From contig CP126205.1 of NCBI GenBank assembly GCA_030272155.1, positions 2,158,501-2,222,500 of the forward strand: a stretch of 64,000 bases of DNA. Direction: 5' to 3'. The first letter of the stretch is position 1. Every line of letters starts with the position of its first letter. Origin of the DNA: Tetradesmus obliquus. Taxonomy: Eukaryota > Chlorophyta > Chlorophyceae > Sphaeropleales > Scenedesmaceae. Both the position numbers and the translations under genes were made by a program. The notes below the pieces were generated by a model. The model made no database searches, had not been told where the DNA came from, and worked only from the letters and a program-made list of their open reading frames with translations. Shown one piece after another: positions 13,301 to 23,714 of the stretch.

Positions 13301-16300
13301 TCTTCATGCCAGCCAAGGCCTATTTGCAGGAGGCAGTTGGGTCAGATGTAGCTGCTGCAGCTGCTGCGGCAGGCAACAGCAGTGCTGCAGATACGAATAT
13401 TACTAGCTTGCTGCCTGACGGCCTGCAGCCGCTACAGCCTGGTGTGCCTGGGCGCTGGCTGCTGCCTGATGCTGACGGTGACTTTGACGCGCTGGCTGGC
13501 TTGCTGGCTGGCGCTGCCAGCATGGCGCAGCTGTGGACGGCCTACTCGCTGCTGCAGGACATCCTGCTGATACTGCTGGTCGTCAGGTGAGAGGCGGCTG
13601 GCAGTATGGTATCATGACTTGTGGCAGTTGCAGTTGCACAATAATGCAGTGAAGCAGTCCTGTGTCTCGCGCTTGTTGCACGAAGCTGGCAGCTAGTGCC
13701 TGAGTTGGACTATCTGGCATATGCAACCCCTCACCTTTTATACCCTACTATGCTGCAGGCTGCTGCGCTGGTGGTCCTTCCAAGCCAAGCTGGGCATCGT
13801 GACCAACACACTGCTGGCTGCAGCCCCGCAGCTGGGCCACCTGCTGCTGGTCATCACCGGCTGCCTGCTGCTTATTGCCTGCGTGGCCGTCCTGGCGCTG
13901 GGCGGCCGCGTGAGCCAGCTCAGCAGCGCGGGCGCTGCCATTGAAGAGAGCTTCAGTGTGCTGCTGGGCCTGAGCTCTGTGGGCCTGGCTGATGTGTTGC
14001 CGGCCGGGGTGCGCCTGCCTGCTGCTGAGGCGCTGCTGGCGCTGGGCGTGTACTACCTGCGCGTGGTGCTGCTGGTGATGGTGCTCAGCCAGTACTTCAT
14101 GGCCACGCTGGGCGCAGAGTTCTCCCGGCTCGAGTGGCTGGGCCACGCGCTGCACGCGCGCAGCATACGCGCGGATGTGGCCGCAGACATCGCGCCAGAG
14201 GTGGCGCTGCGGCTGCAGCACCTAGCCGGGCGCATGCAGCGCTGGAGGAGGGTCCATATGAGGATTAAAAACAGCAGGGGCAGCAGGAGCAGCAGTGCAG
14301 TTGCACCGGCTGATGCGGCGGCGTATCTTGCAGGCAGCCAGAGGGCTGAACAAGGCAGCAGCATCTGCAGCATCAGCAGTACGTGCAGAGATGCTGCGCC
14401 TATTCAGCAAGTGTATGCCGCACCTCAACAGCAGTGGCAGTGGCACTGAGGAAGGCAGTGGCAGCATGCCCCCTGTGCTTGAGGTGCTTGGCAGGCAGCT
14501 GGACCTACCAACACTGCAGCAGCTTCTGCTGCAGCTAGCGGCTGACAGCCAAGCTGACAAGCTGCGGCGGCAGCAGCAGAAGCCGCAGATGCGAGCAGAC
14601 AGCACTGTTGCTGCTGCAGCAGCCCAGGCGCCGGTGAGCGCTAGCAGTGCTGCAGAAGCAACAGGGGACCCAGGCGCGCTTGCCAGCCTGGATGCTGCAG
14701 CTGCTGAGGCAGCAGCTGCTGTTGCAGCTCAGCTGCTTGAGGCTCTGCAGGGCGTCCCGTGCAGTGACAGCAGCAGCGATGGCTTGCAGCAGTTTGAGGA
14801 TGGGGTGAGCTGATGAGCGCTGTGACACATCGATCCTTGTGCACAGTTGCGACGTACTAGTTGCATGCATATAGATGCAGGGGTTTTCCTGCCGTGACAG
14901 CAGCAGCAATGTCCCGCAACTGTTTGAGGATGAGGCGAGCGCTGTGACGCATTGATCCTTGTGCACAGATGCGCCGTGATAGTTGCATGCAGATGGATGG
15001 CAGCTGACGCTGACCGTCTGGCCCACAAACCAAAGTTTTGAATGCTATGGGTTTTACCTGAATCGGCCAGTGGCTGGGCATACGACAATCCCTTCCTCTG
15101 CTGGTGTTCTGCTCACCGTGCCGCATGTGCCGTCTTTCATGTGTGTGTCATCCGCATGCCCTCCTGCAGGTTGACGATGCTGCCCACCTGCAGCATGAGC
15201 TGCTGCTGCACTCTCCCATACTCTGCTGGTATATTGATCACCGTGCCGTGTGTGCCGCTCTGCATTGTGTGTACTTCCCAATAGGACACTGCTGCTCACC
15301 TGAGGCAGGTTTCAGTCCTGACATGTACTGTTTTGTAATGCTTTGCTTTGCAGGAGGGCGCTGCTGCCCACCTGCAGCATGAGCTGCTGCTGCGGGAGGA
15401 GATCACTGCTGCGCTGGCTGATGCAGTGCAGCACATGGAGCGCTGGACAGGCGGCGTGGGCAGGTGGGGATCAAAACCAGTGCATTTGCGATGGATTCTG
15501 ATATTACAACACACGGTTGAGAGGAGAAATCTTAACGACTCTACTGATCCAAGTCTGCTACGCTGGTGGTTGTAGCTGGGTAGCAGCGTGGTGTGCTGTC
15601 AGGTGTGGCAGCTGCTGCAATCCGCTTATTGCACAGTGTGTAGGTTGTCTCTGATGACATGGCTGCCTGCGTGGTACACCTGTTTGTGGTTCGGCTGCTG
15701 CTGCGTGTGTGTGGAGTGATGTTATGCAATACTTCCATAATCTGTGTTTGTGTGGCTGTCTGAGTGATGCCTGTCATCCTGATGCAGGTGGATTGCGCGC
15801 GTGCAGCAGCAGATGGACAGCTGGCAGTTGCAGAACGCCCACATGATCAGCCAGCTCAGCAGCAAGCCGCCACAGCAGCAGCAGCACCCACAGCAGCAGC
15901 AGCGGCAGCAAGACAGCATGGTTGCACTCTCCACAGTAACCCTGGCTGCAGCAGCAGCAGCGTGGGATGAGCAGAGCCAAATCAGCAGCAGCATGCAGCA
16001 GCAGTAGACGCCAGGCGGTCTGGTAACACTCATTGACAACCCCCTCGCCGCAGCAGATGCAGACGCATCCGTCAGTGAAACTAACAGCGCTAGCAGTGCA
16101 CGGCGCAGCAGCGACGGCTGCATTGGCAGCAGGATTGGTATGCTGCCACCGCTGCCGTTGCCGCTGCCGCATGTGTGCCCAGCTATCAGTAGGTTGAGCA
16201 GCTTACGAACAGCAGTGCCCAACATTCCAGCACACATCACACCAGATGCGTCTGCTGCAAGCAGCACTGCAGGCGCCTGCTGCAGCTATGATGGGCTGCC

Positions 16301-17149
16301 CCTAAAGCACCATGCATCACTGCCAGTAGGTGCTGGCGCATTACCTGCAGCAAAAACAGCAGCAGCAGAAGCTGGTGTAAGCTCACCCTCTTCAGCGCAG
16401 CAGAGCCACAGCACAGCACTTGACATGCGCGCAGCAGACAGCAGCAGCAGCAGCAGCACCACCACCAGTGCAGTAGCCACGGAGCCAGAGGCAATGGCAG
16501 GACCGCAGCACCTGTGCAGCACAGGCGCAGCAGGTGCTGCCTGCCCCCAGCAGCACGGCTCCAGCAGGTTAGGCAGTTGCAGCTCCAGCAGCAGCAGCAC
16601 AGAGGTGGCGCAATAAGTGCAAGGCAGCTGGGCTGCAGCAGCAGGCGTGGCAGGCCATCAGGCTGGCTTGCAGCAGCAGCTGAATGGCGAGGGCTTTGAT
16701 GACAGTGATGACAATGTGGGAGGTGTCACATACCTGGGAAGCATCAAGCCAAGTGCTGCACTTGTGCAGCCTGGATCCTCCCCGCAGCAGCAGCTGCAAC
16801 AGGGCAGCGACGGCAGCAGCCTAGCTGCTGCTCCTACTGCTGCTGCTGCTGCTGCTCCAGCAGCAGCTGTAAAGTTTGGCAGGAACCACCTTCTGTCAGC
16901 TTTGGCTAAAAGCCGGCATCTGTCGCCAGACCTGGCATTGTCATTTGGCGGGCAGCAGCAGCAGCAGCAGGGCATCGACGAGTATGCAGCTGCATCTGGC
17001 GCTGCACCCAGCACCCCGCCTGGCATACAGGTGCACACCAACACACTGTTTGACTTGTGGGACAGCAGCAGCTTCAAAAATCTTGCAGGTGCTGGCAGTT
17101 TCAGGCACGCTGACAGCATGTGTGCCAGGGAGCCAGGCCTAAGCGGTGC

Positions 17150-17186
<37 letters not shown>

Positions 17187-17609
17187 TATAAACAGCTTGC
17201 AGGCGCAGGCAGCTTCAGGCACACTGACGGCATGTGTGCCAGGGAGGCAGCACCAAGCAGCAGCAGCAGTGCAGGCAGTGGCGCTGCTGCTTACAACTCC
17301 GCAGCTGGTAGCTGTGGTGTTGCAGCTGCTGTTGGCGGTGCTGTTGGAGCTGCCAGCAGCGCCCGCAGCAGTGCAGCAGCGCTCAGTAATGTAAATAGAT
17401 CGGTTCCCTTGAATAACCAGGGCTTGGGGACACCCAGGGCCCAGCCTGTACTACATGTGCTGCCAGGGGTGCAGCTTCATGCAGCTTCCAGGCTGCAGGT
17501 GCCGGGCAGTGCCGCTGAAGGTAATAAAAGCGAGGGTAGCACCCAGCAGCAGCAGCAGCAGCAGCGGCAGCAGCCTGAGGTTCAATGGCCTGGACTGATG
17601 GACGACTGA
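3202..17609 (+). CDS. Polycystin-like cation channel with Ig-like ectodomains, copy A (possibly decaying)
   Basis: A multi-exon gene matching copy B (53.3-63.9 kb) exon for exon. Exon 1 (3202-3349) encodes a signal peptide (VLCIAMLCLAVKAEA). Exons near 3775-4277, 4446-4759, 4985-5423, 5765-5951, 6232-6683, 6784-6899, 7080-7342 and 7545-8444 encode five Ig-like modules, each closing with an AG(N)xA-type strand before R.V.V, as in DUF5011/HYR-like domains. Exons at about 8883-9047, 9995-10266 and 10495-10817 form a coiled linker. Exons at 11132-11409, 11644-11851, 12371-12546, 13138-13586 and 13759-14810 hold the polycystin extracellular domain (LLAYNADLR.LG) and the membrane helices, including the S5-pore-S6 part beginning FQAKLGIVTNTL. 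Exons at 15354-15463 and from 15788 form a Gln/Ser/Ala-rich tail. Lesions relative to B: TGA at 3775, splice donor GT to AT at 5424, a frameshift near 14.26-14.39 kb, TAG at 16005 and TAA at 16614. It may be a pseudogene or encode a shortened protein. Confidence 0.75.
3390..3442. repeat. Perfect inverted repeat (hairpin) in intron 1 of copy A
   Basis: The left arm at 3391-3412 (beginning CGCCAGCAACGACACACGCG) is an exact reverse complement of 3420-3441, leaving a 7-base loop. Twenty-two paired bases without a mismatch are unlikely by chance. It lies between exon 1 (ending 3349) and the next exon (about 3649). It could form a stable intronic RNA hairpin or be a mobile-element remnant; no target-site duplication was seen. 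Confidence 0.85.
8644..9810 (+). repeat. Tandem partial exon copies around the linker exon of copy A
   Basis: The exon at about 8883-9047 (GYLSSLASTVDSLQQGV ... KVSDAYK) is preceded by two acceptor-side copies, each starting CAG|GGCTACCT (exon-like parts from about 8664 and 8764). It is followed by three copies of its 3' half plus the downstream intron (near 9212, 9475 and 9760), each containing the ASSSMSD stretch. The following intron repeats too (for example GTGCGTGCTGTGGAT). The later copies soon meet stops. Copy B has one copy of this exon (58.86-59.02 kb). Confidence 0.85.
12100..12420 (+). repeat. Tandem copies of an acceptor region and exon start in copy A
   Basis: Three units of about 115-120 bp each contain a CGTGCTGGCC-like exon start and GCAGGGCCTGCCTGC (near 12149, 12258 and 12371), separated by near-identical intron containing GCATGTTGGCCGTTGTTGAG. 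Only the last unit continues into the membrane exon (GWLLPLWLLTLWF). The matching exon in copy B (56.66-56.84 kb) is single. Confidence 0.85.
12826..13200 (+). repeat. Tandem copies of the next membrane exon start in copy A
   Basis: Units of about 118 and 126 bp repeat the acceptor (GCAGGTGCTGCTG), the start of the exon (LLELVI) and a preceding intron piece (CTCCACCCCTGCGACACCCA). Exon-like starts lie at about 12888, 13012 and 13138. The first two run into TGA a little downstream; the third continues through the exon. Copy B has a single copy at about 56.48 kb. Confidence 0.85.
14760..15400 (+). repeat. Partial exon copies in the C-terminal part of copy A
   Basis: The exon end near 14770-14810 (GACAGCAGCAGCGATGG, then TTTGAGGATG and GTGAGC) has a degenerate copy at about 14900-14940. 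The next exon start (CCCACCTGCAGCATGAGCTG, real exon from 15354) has an earlier copy at about 15170-15220 with its own CAG acceptor, and the intervening introns also share sequence. The extra copies do not extend the reading frame. Confidence 0.65.
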
Positions 17610-18144
17610 GATGTTGAGTTGTTTGTTAAAAAACTGGTTGGCTCAGGGTTGCTCTGTAAATGGTGAGGCGCTTGTGACACGACAACATGTTGCCGTCAGC
17701 GCAACGTGTGTCTGGAGGAATTCAGAGCCCAAGTGACAATGCTTTCTGCACAATATGCAACTAGATTTGTAAGGTGCTTTGCAGCACCCAGTACGCGGCA
17801 CAGCAGCCGCTGCATTACGGCAGCGAAATGCTTTACTTTGTATTATGCTCACAGCATGTCCAACAGCAACTCCGAGTGGACATCTTGCCTGCATGCCAGG
17901 CACAGCACTCCACTGACATCTAAATACAACAACACACTGAAGAATGGGAACAGCTTTCCCTTCTCACAGAAGTGTGATTATGCATGCACAAACTCCGGTC
18001 TATGATGCCACAACATGGTGCACACCCCACCCGTTGCTCAGCAGGGTCTACTAAGCAAAGCCAACTGCTTGCATGTATGCAGAAGGATCATGATGCATGC
18101 CGTGTGCTGCACCGGCCTGGCAGGGCAGCAACGGCCGAGTAGAT
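17610..18144. other. Convergent intergenic region
   Basis: About 535 bp between the ends of two converging genes. Apart from the TGTAA at 17655 nothing was recognised; it should hold both 3' UTRs. Confidence 0.4.
17655..17659 (+). terminator. TGTAA polyadenylation signal
   Basis: TGTAA, the usual chlorophyte poly(A) signal, lies about 46 bases after the TGA that ends the tail frame of copy A. That placement supports transcription, at least originally, through to 17.6 kb. Confidence 0.45.
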
Positions 18145-19464
18145 CTACTTGCAGGTGCTGATATACTCGGGCGCACCCAGAGACACCGTGGTGCCCTGAT
18201 TGAAATGCAGCGCCAGCGGCAACAGCTTCACCTTGTTGTCAGCACTGCCGGTAAACAGCTGCCTGTCCACATACATATCAGACACCTTGGACAGCTGCGC
18301 ATCCTCGCCGGTAAAAGTCAACTCGGTCAGCACGGCCGCATGCTGGTGCCGGTCTTCATGTTTGTGTATTGGCTGATATTTGTGGCTGCAAATGCGGTCT
18401 TAGATCCAAGGAAGGTGTTGGCGGAATCATCGATGGGCCACAACCTTGCGAACGTTGCTTGGCAGTAGCCAAGAGGGAATGGTCATCTCTGGGCCCAGTA
18501 CTAGGTCTGTCATGTTGGCACGGAACGCAACCTTGCCAGAGGCGTTGTCGGTGAGGACAAGGGAGGTCCAGGAATTCTTGGCACCAGGGGCGCTCTCAGT
18601 CCAGTTGAATGTGGCCATTTCCTGCAAGCAGCAGCGCATTGGTGTCGGGAATTGGCGCAGCCGGTGCAAGGACAGGAAGCCTACGGTGCGGCTGCCGGCA
18701 ACAATCATAAGTCCAGCCCCCTGCTGCTGCCTTGCAGGTGCTGCAAGGAAATTTTATGCATGTGGTTTGGCAGCTGACAGCTGCACTGGCTGGTCACAGG
18801 TTGACCGCAATTAGTGCTAACATCAATCAGCAGTTGCTGCACCCCAGTGCTCTTACCTTGGGGATACCCCAGATGCTCCTGCCAGCATGCTTTGAAGCCA
18901 AGCTGTCCACCCAGATGCGCTGCACGCTGAAGCAGGAAATCAAGCTGCACTTGGGCTTGTACATGCCCGGAATAAAGAAAATCTCGTTGTAGGCGCCTAT
19001 CGGGCTGTCAGCAAACTTGATGGCAATCAGGTAGCCTGGGCCTCCAAAAAATGGCCATTTCGGGTAGCCTGTGTATGTGAGCGGGTTTGTGGGTGGAGTG
19101 CTCATTGGAAGCACTGCAAAAGCGAAGAGCTTGTCGAGGGTGAACCACCAGGGCAGCACGTTGTATCGGTCTGTTGCCTGCGGGGACAGCACATGAACAG
19201 CACGGCAGTGAGAGCGTCAGGCAACTGCTCAAGTTTGATAAAACAATATAGCAGCATGCGTACTAATGCATATCACCCGGACATATGCTGGAAAGAGTGG
19301 CAGCAGCGAGGTAGTCGTCGAGGGCGGGACAACTTGCCACGGCGGAAGTGGGGTGCAGTTCTCACCTCATAAGGAAAATTGCTGTCAGCTGTTGCTGGAG
19401 CCACAAATGCGAATGCAAGAGCCACCGCTACCAGACAGCCTGCTGCGAGCTTGAAGCCAGCCAT
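18145..19464 (-). CDS. Secreted acetoacetate-decarboxylase-fold protein
   Basis: Four minus-strand exons (about 19464-19366, 19177-18857, 18621-18445, 18372-18145) join in phase 0 to about 274 residues ending in TAG. The first 24 residues (MAGFKLAAGCLVAVALAF ...) are a signal peptide. The core resembles the acetoacetate decarboxylase-like superfamily of algae and fungi: a GGPGYLIAIKFADSPIGAYNE strand region (residues about 75-95), a PG segment before a Cys-rich strand, RIWVDS, and WGIPKEMATFNW across the exon 2/3 junction. Family members act on small keto acids or related compounds, but the substrate cannot be inferred and a Schiff-base lysine was not assigned. The exon 3/4 junction is the least certain; without it the frame stops at about 18428. 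A TATA element lies about 115 bp upstream. Confidence 0.72.
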
Positions 19465-19576
19465 GTCGACGAGTTCGAAGAATATGGAAGGTTGATATTT
19501 TTGTAGCAAAAGAAATTGAACATAATACTTTTCAGACAGCTTAGCTTGACATGATGATGGGGACTGGGGTCTCCCG

Positions 19577-19584
19577 CTTTTATA
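19577..19584 (-). promoter_or_regulatory. TATA box of the decarboxylase-fold gene
   Basis: On the minus strand this reads TATAAAAG, 113-120 bases upstream of the ATG at 19464. This fits a TATA-driven promoter with an 80-90 base 5' UTR. Confidence 0.6.
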
Positions 19585-20598
19585 GGCCGGTCCGGATCCG
19601 GTGTGCTTGCCGGCTGCGGGATTTGCTGGGTGGCAGCTACAGAGGATAGCCGACCGTAGCTGCCAGCTTCCAAAGGAAGACAAGTTAAGCAATTTTTGAA
19701 ATGATGATTCTTCGTAGGGCAGTTTGCATGGCAAACAGTCGGGTGTCTAAGGGGTGATGACAGGTAGCACAGCATGAAACTGCCGTGCCATGCTGTGCCT
19801 GCTGTGCAGCATGTTCACAGCATGGCCCGAGGTTCGACCACTTAGAAGTGCCAGCAAAACATCCACCATACACTAGACGAAGACAACAACACGAGCACAT
19901 CACCGTCAACGCCCCGACTGCCACAAACAATCCTATAAACCAAAAATGTTGGGTGTGCCTAACCTGTAGCACAGAGCACCACAGCAGGCAACACAATTGC
20001 AACATTGGGGCATAACATGTCAAAGCACACAAACCGCGCTCACCACACCAGGAGCATGTCAGCACAAGTGCCAAAAAGCTGCATTGAATGCATCGACAAA
20101 AACCACTCACAATTTGGAAGTTACAAGAGTTCATACAGCAAACGAAGCACTCTCATGAACAACTAACTCACCACTCTTCACACAGTGTCGTGGCTGCAAA
20201 GTACAACCTGGTTGCTGGGCCATTGTCAACAGGCAGCACACTACACATGCAAGCTGCGCGGAGCACACCACCCTCTCAACCCCAGCTGACAAGTTGTCAA
20301 AACTTTTTGTTGAACACCGATGACATAATGCACTAAGGCAAGCTTTGTCCTGGACGCTGTTGTCAGTGCAGTGATCATGCAGCGACAGAGTGCAGTTCTT
20401 CCCAACAAACGATTCAGATCTGAATGTCAATCACAGTGCTGTGCGCACAGCTGCACAAAATTACAGTGCTCACGTCAATCGTCATGTGCCGGTGGTCAGT
20501 GCTGCGGGCGGTGCGCTGCTGACCAGCGCTACATTGTCGCCAACAATCAGCACTTGATCCAGCCGCCGAACGCGCTGCTCTTCTTTGCTGTTACACTG
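19585..20598. other. Intergenic, no gene recognised
   Basis: About 1 kb between the promoter of the decarboxylase-fold gene and the 3' end of the LSm11-like gene. One Cys-rich minus-strand open frame (19685-20134) has no domain, no splice support and no signal of being a gene. A TTACA (TGTAA on the minus strand) at 20591-20595 sits only 4 bases past the LSm11 stop. Confidence 0.4.
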
Positions 20599-20764
20599 TC
20601 ACGTCATTCCGCATGTGTTGGTGGCTAGTGCTGCTGCTGGCGGCGCATTGCTGACCAGTACTACATTGTCACCCACAATCAGCACTTGATCCAGCCGACG
20701 GAAACGGTGCTCTTGTTTCCTGCACCAGCGCACGCGCAGCCGTGTGCCAGGTGCGCCCTCTCTT

Positions 20765-20806
<42 letters not shown>

Positions 20807-20856
20807 GCCAGGGCTGCTTGCTGGTGCATGCCTTGTTGCTGCTGCTCATCCCATGG

Positions 20857-20899
<43 letters not shown>

Positions 20900-22038
20900 A
20901 GGTGTTGCTGCTGTTTGCCAGGTGCCAACCCAGCGCCAGGCTCGCTGCTCCCGCTGCCGCCTGCTGGCAGACCAGGCACCCTCTGCTGCTGCTGTTGCTG
21001 TTGCTGGTGCTGCTGTTGCACTTGCTGCTGCTGCTGTTGCACTTGCTGCTGCTGCTGCTGCTGCACCTGCTGCTGCTTCTCCCGCGGCACTTTCACAATC
21101 ACAGTGTACTGCTCCTCCACATCCGCAAGCACCAGATTCATAAACCTATCAAATGCCCTGAGCGTGCCAATTGCCTTGCCTCGCACACCTGCAGCATGCC
21201 GCGTCACAACAAGCACCCGCTGCCCTGCTGCCTGCCACTTAGCAAGTGCTGCAAGAGGGCCTACTGCTGCACTTGCCATGATGGCTGCTAGAGGTGCTAT
21301 TCGCACACTGGATTCTGCGCGCTGTGCTGCTGTGAGGGCTCGCTGCTTCAGGGCTGCTGCTTTTGCCTTCCTTGCTGCTGCTGCTTTGACCTCCTGCGGG
21401 ACGTGCATAGAGGGGCGTGGTCGAGGGTTTTCAGGTGCAAACACAAGGTTTAAGTGTTGAAGAGGTGGTGTTGCGCCAGGAGCATGAGGTTAAGGTGCAA
21501 GTACACTGCACAGGGGCTGCTGCACATGACACACAGTGCACGAAGGGCAGTGCACACTAGATGCATGGACAGGCGAGGGCAACGCCTCATGGTGATGTTG
21601 TGCATTGCAAAGCAGAGGTGCCACAGCAGCAACACACTAAAAGCTGTTCAGATAACATGCGGTGTGCTTGCTGGCAAGTACGTGCTTGCGCCGCTGCTGC
21701 TGCTGCTGCTGCTGCTGCCGCTGCTGCTGTCACTGCTGCCGCTGCTTCCCCTCGCCCTGTGCATTGGCATCAGCAGCAGCAACGCACTCTCTTGCATTTA
21801 GTCAGCTCACCTCTTCCGAAGGGGGCTGCTGTTGAGCTTTATGTGCTTCTGCTTCCGGCAGCAGTGCAGCACACTTGCTGACATTGTCCAGCAAAGGGGC
21901 ATCTGGCACAGGTGGCAGCAGGCCCTGCGTCTGTAGTGCTAGGGCTGGGTCAAATTCGGGACTCGTGAAGTCGAGTTTTGCGTCCTGCTGTGTATTTCCG
22001 TGTGCGACCGTGCCTTGCTCTTCATTTCCCTCTTCCAT
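20599..22038 (-). CDS. LSM11: LSm11-like U7 snRNP Sm protein with polyglutamine insert
   Basis: Two minus-strand exons (22038-21811 and 21393-20599) join in phase 0 (EE|EVK) to about 340 residues. Exon 1 carries the LSm11-type N-terminal motif DFTSPEFDPALAL followed by PP(V/I)P and NV. Exon 2 has a basic Ala/Lys helix, the Sm1 motif (QRVLVVTRHAAGVRGKAIG ... LRAFDRFMNLVLADVEE, about residues 134-170), a long insert rich in Gln (about 180-300) and the Sm2 motif (DQVLIVGDNVVLVS) near the C-terminus. A split Sm fold with a long insert plus the N-terminal motif is characteristic of LSm11, which replaces SmD2 in the U7 snRNP that cleaves histone pre-mRNA. The insert is made of CAG runs here. Other Sm proteins lack the N-terminal motif, so LSm11 is the best match, though U7 itself was not found in the window. 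Confidence 0.78.
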
Positions 22039-23407
22039 GTGAACGTGATCTGGGCCTTGCAGTGCTGGTTTGACGTGAAGAGCAACAAACTAATTCAAAT
22101 TAACAGCAGCTCAAACACATTTTTAATTGAAGCCGCGCAGATGAGGTCCCAAGTTGTGCCGAGCCCCGTGCCTTCAGGTGCCTCAGACCTGACACCCGGA
22201 GGTTCAAATTGTTTGCTGTCAGCATCACGTGCACGCCAGTTGGAGACGTTATACACGCTGTATCTTTGTAAGAAGGCCATCATTTGTCTTACACCATACC
22301 GCACGAGCCGTTGCTACCAATAAACTCCCACCACTGGTGGGGATCTGGCGGACCTCCAGATGCCAGTGCACTGCACTACAAAGAGTTACAGCATTGCACT
22401 GAGTGCAACATGCAGCGCGAAGCTTAGTACTCTGTACCACAGCAGGAGAACTTGAACGGTGCCAGCTCACATGACAGCATCAAACACCGTGCAGCTGTAA
22501 AATGTCTGACAATTTCCACAAAACAATATCGCTGCCCTGACATTCTCAACATGCAAAGGTGCACACGCTTCACACCTCAACTGTATAACAAAGGTAACAG
22601 TCACTTGCTCTCTCTGATGATGTGGTGGAGATATATAAACATGCATCATTTTGCTCTGATGTGAAGATTGATGTGTCAGGTATCATATGATCCTGCATTT
22701 GGTCGAATGCTGCATCTGGCAACAGCGCACTGGCTTGCCGCTCAACCGCAGAATGACAACAGCAGCAACATGGCATGCGTGCAAAATGTGGCATGCATAT
22801 GCTTGCTTGCCAGATGTGATTTTGTCAAACCATGCTGTACTAGAAGCAAAAAGGCCAAGCATGCCAGGGTGTGTGATGCCAGCACACAGCTGCAGAGGCG
22901 AAACTGAAAGAACACTTGCTCCTCAATCACACATGGACACACACACCTCACTCTCTGTGTTTCTCACCAGCATTCTCCCTGTCTGCCATCGTCTGTATGT
23001 TCCATCTTATACTGACGGTTTTGCTGTACCAGAGCTGTTTCAGCGCTGCTCATCACATGTTTGTTGTACCAGCCCTGCAAGTACTTCTCATTGCACTTCA
23101 CTGCTCTCCAGTCTCTGCCACCATCCGGCTGGCGTATTCGCCTGATATGTCCTGCCATTCCTCTTACTGTGCTTCACCAAACTATGTGTACTGAAACGAA
23201 GAGGGCAACACCGCTCCTTCGCTGCCATTCATCGCACTGCCAGGCCTGGTCTCCAAATCCAGCAGCAATCCATGCAGCTTCTGCAGCTGATAGTGTGCCG
23301 CTGCACCTAGAGCAGGCAACCCTTGGCTGAATAAAGCTTACAGCTGTGCGGAGAAGGCTGCAGCATACTCGCTTAGGGAATTGAATTGCTCCACTGGCTC
23401 GCTGCCT

Positions 23408-23441
<34 letters not shown>

Positions 23442-23714
23442 TAGCACACTTCAGTGCTGAAGTCAACCGCTGCACCTGCACTGGGCTGTTGCATGCATGG
23501 CTCAAGAACTGTGCACGCTAGAAGGTGGACATTTATGCAATGGCGGTTTGACAGCGATGCCAATACCCCGTGCTGCTCGAGGCAACACCCTGCCCAGCAT
23601 ACACCGCTGCAGATGTTCCAAGCTATTGCTTACAGGTCACGCCTGCAGCAGCGGCTGCTGGCACAATCACATCACGTCATGCCCTGTAACCATCTGTAAC
23701 ATGTCACTGACATG
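22039..23714. other. Intergenic, no gene recognised
   Basis: About 1.7 kb between two minus-strand genes, with lower GC than the genes. It should contain the LSm11-like promoter and the 3' UTR of the plastid membrane gene. A short CAG run lies near 23.41-23.44 kb. None of the open frames shows a domain. Confidence 0.4.

Noticed and set aside
16004..16056. Small intron removing the TAG at 16005 in copy A
   Set aside because: The possible GT-AG pairs give lengths of about 50 or 53 bases that shift the downstream frame, which is otherwise open in the original phase.
15788..17609. UAG/UAA recoded as glutamine in this organism
   Set aside because: Several intact genes in the window end at TAG (J-domain gene, copy B, helical-repeat gene), and extending past those stops gives no conserved sequence.
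19685..20134. Minus-strand 149-residue Cys-rich open frame as a gene
   Set aside because: No signal peptide or domain, no splice support, lies in a low-complexity intergenic stretch.
20686..21460. Long plus-strand Leu- or Cys-rich open frames opposite the LSm11-like gene
   Set aside because: They are the antisense reading of CAG runs in a real coding exon; no domain and no start context.
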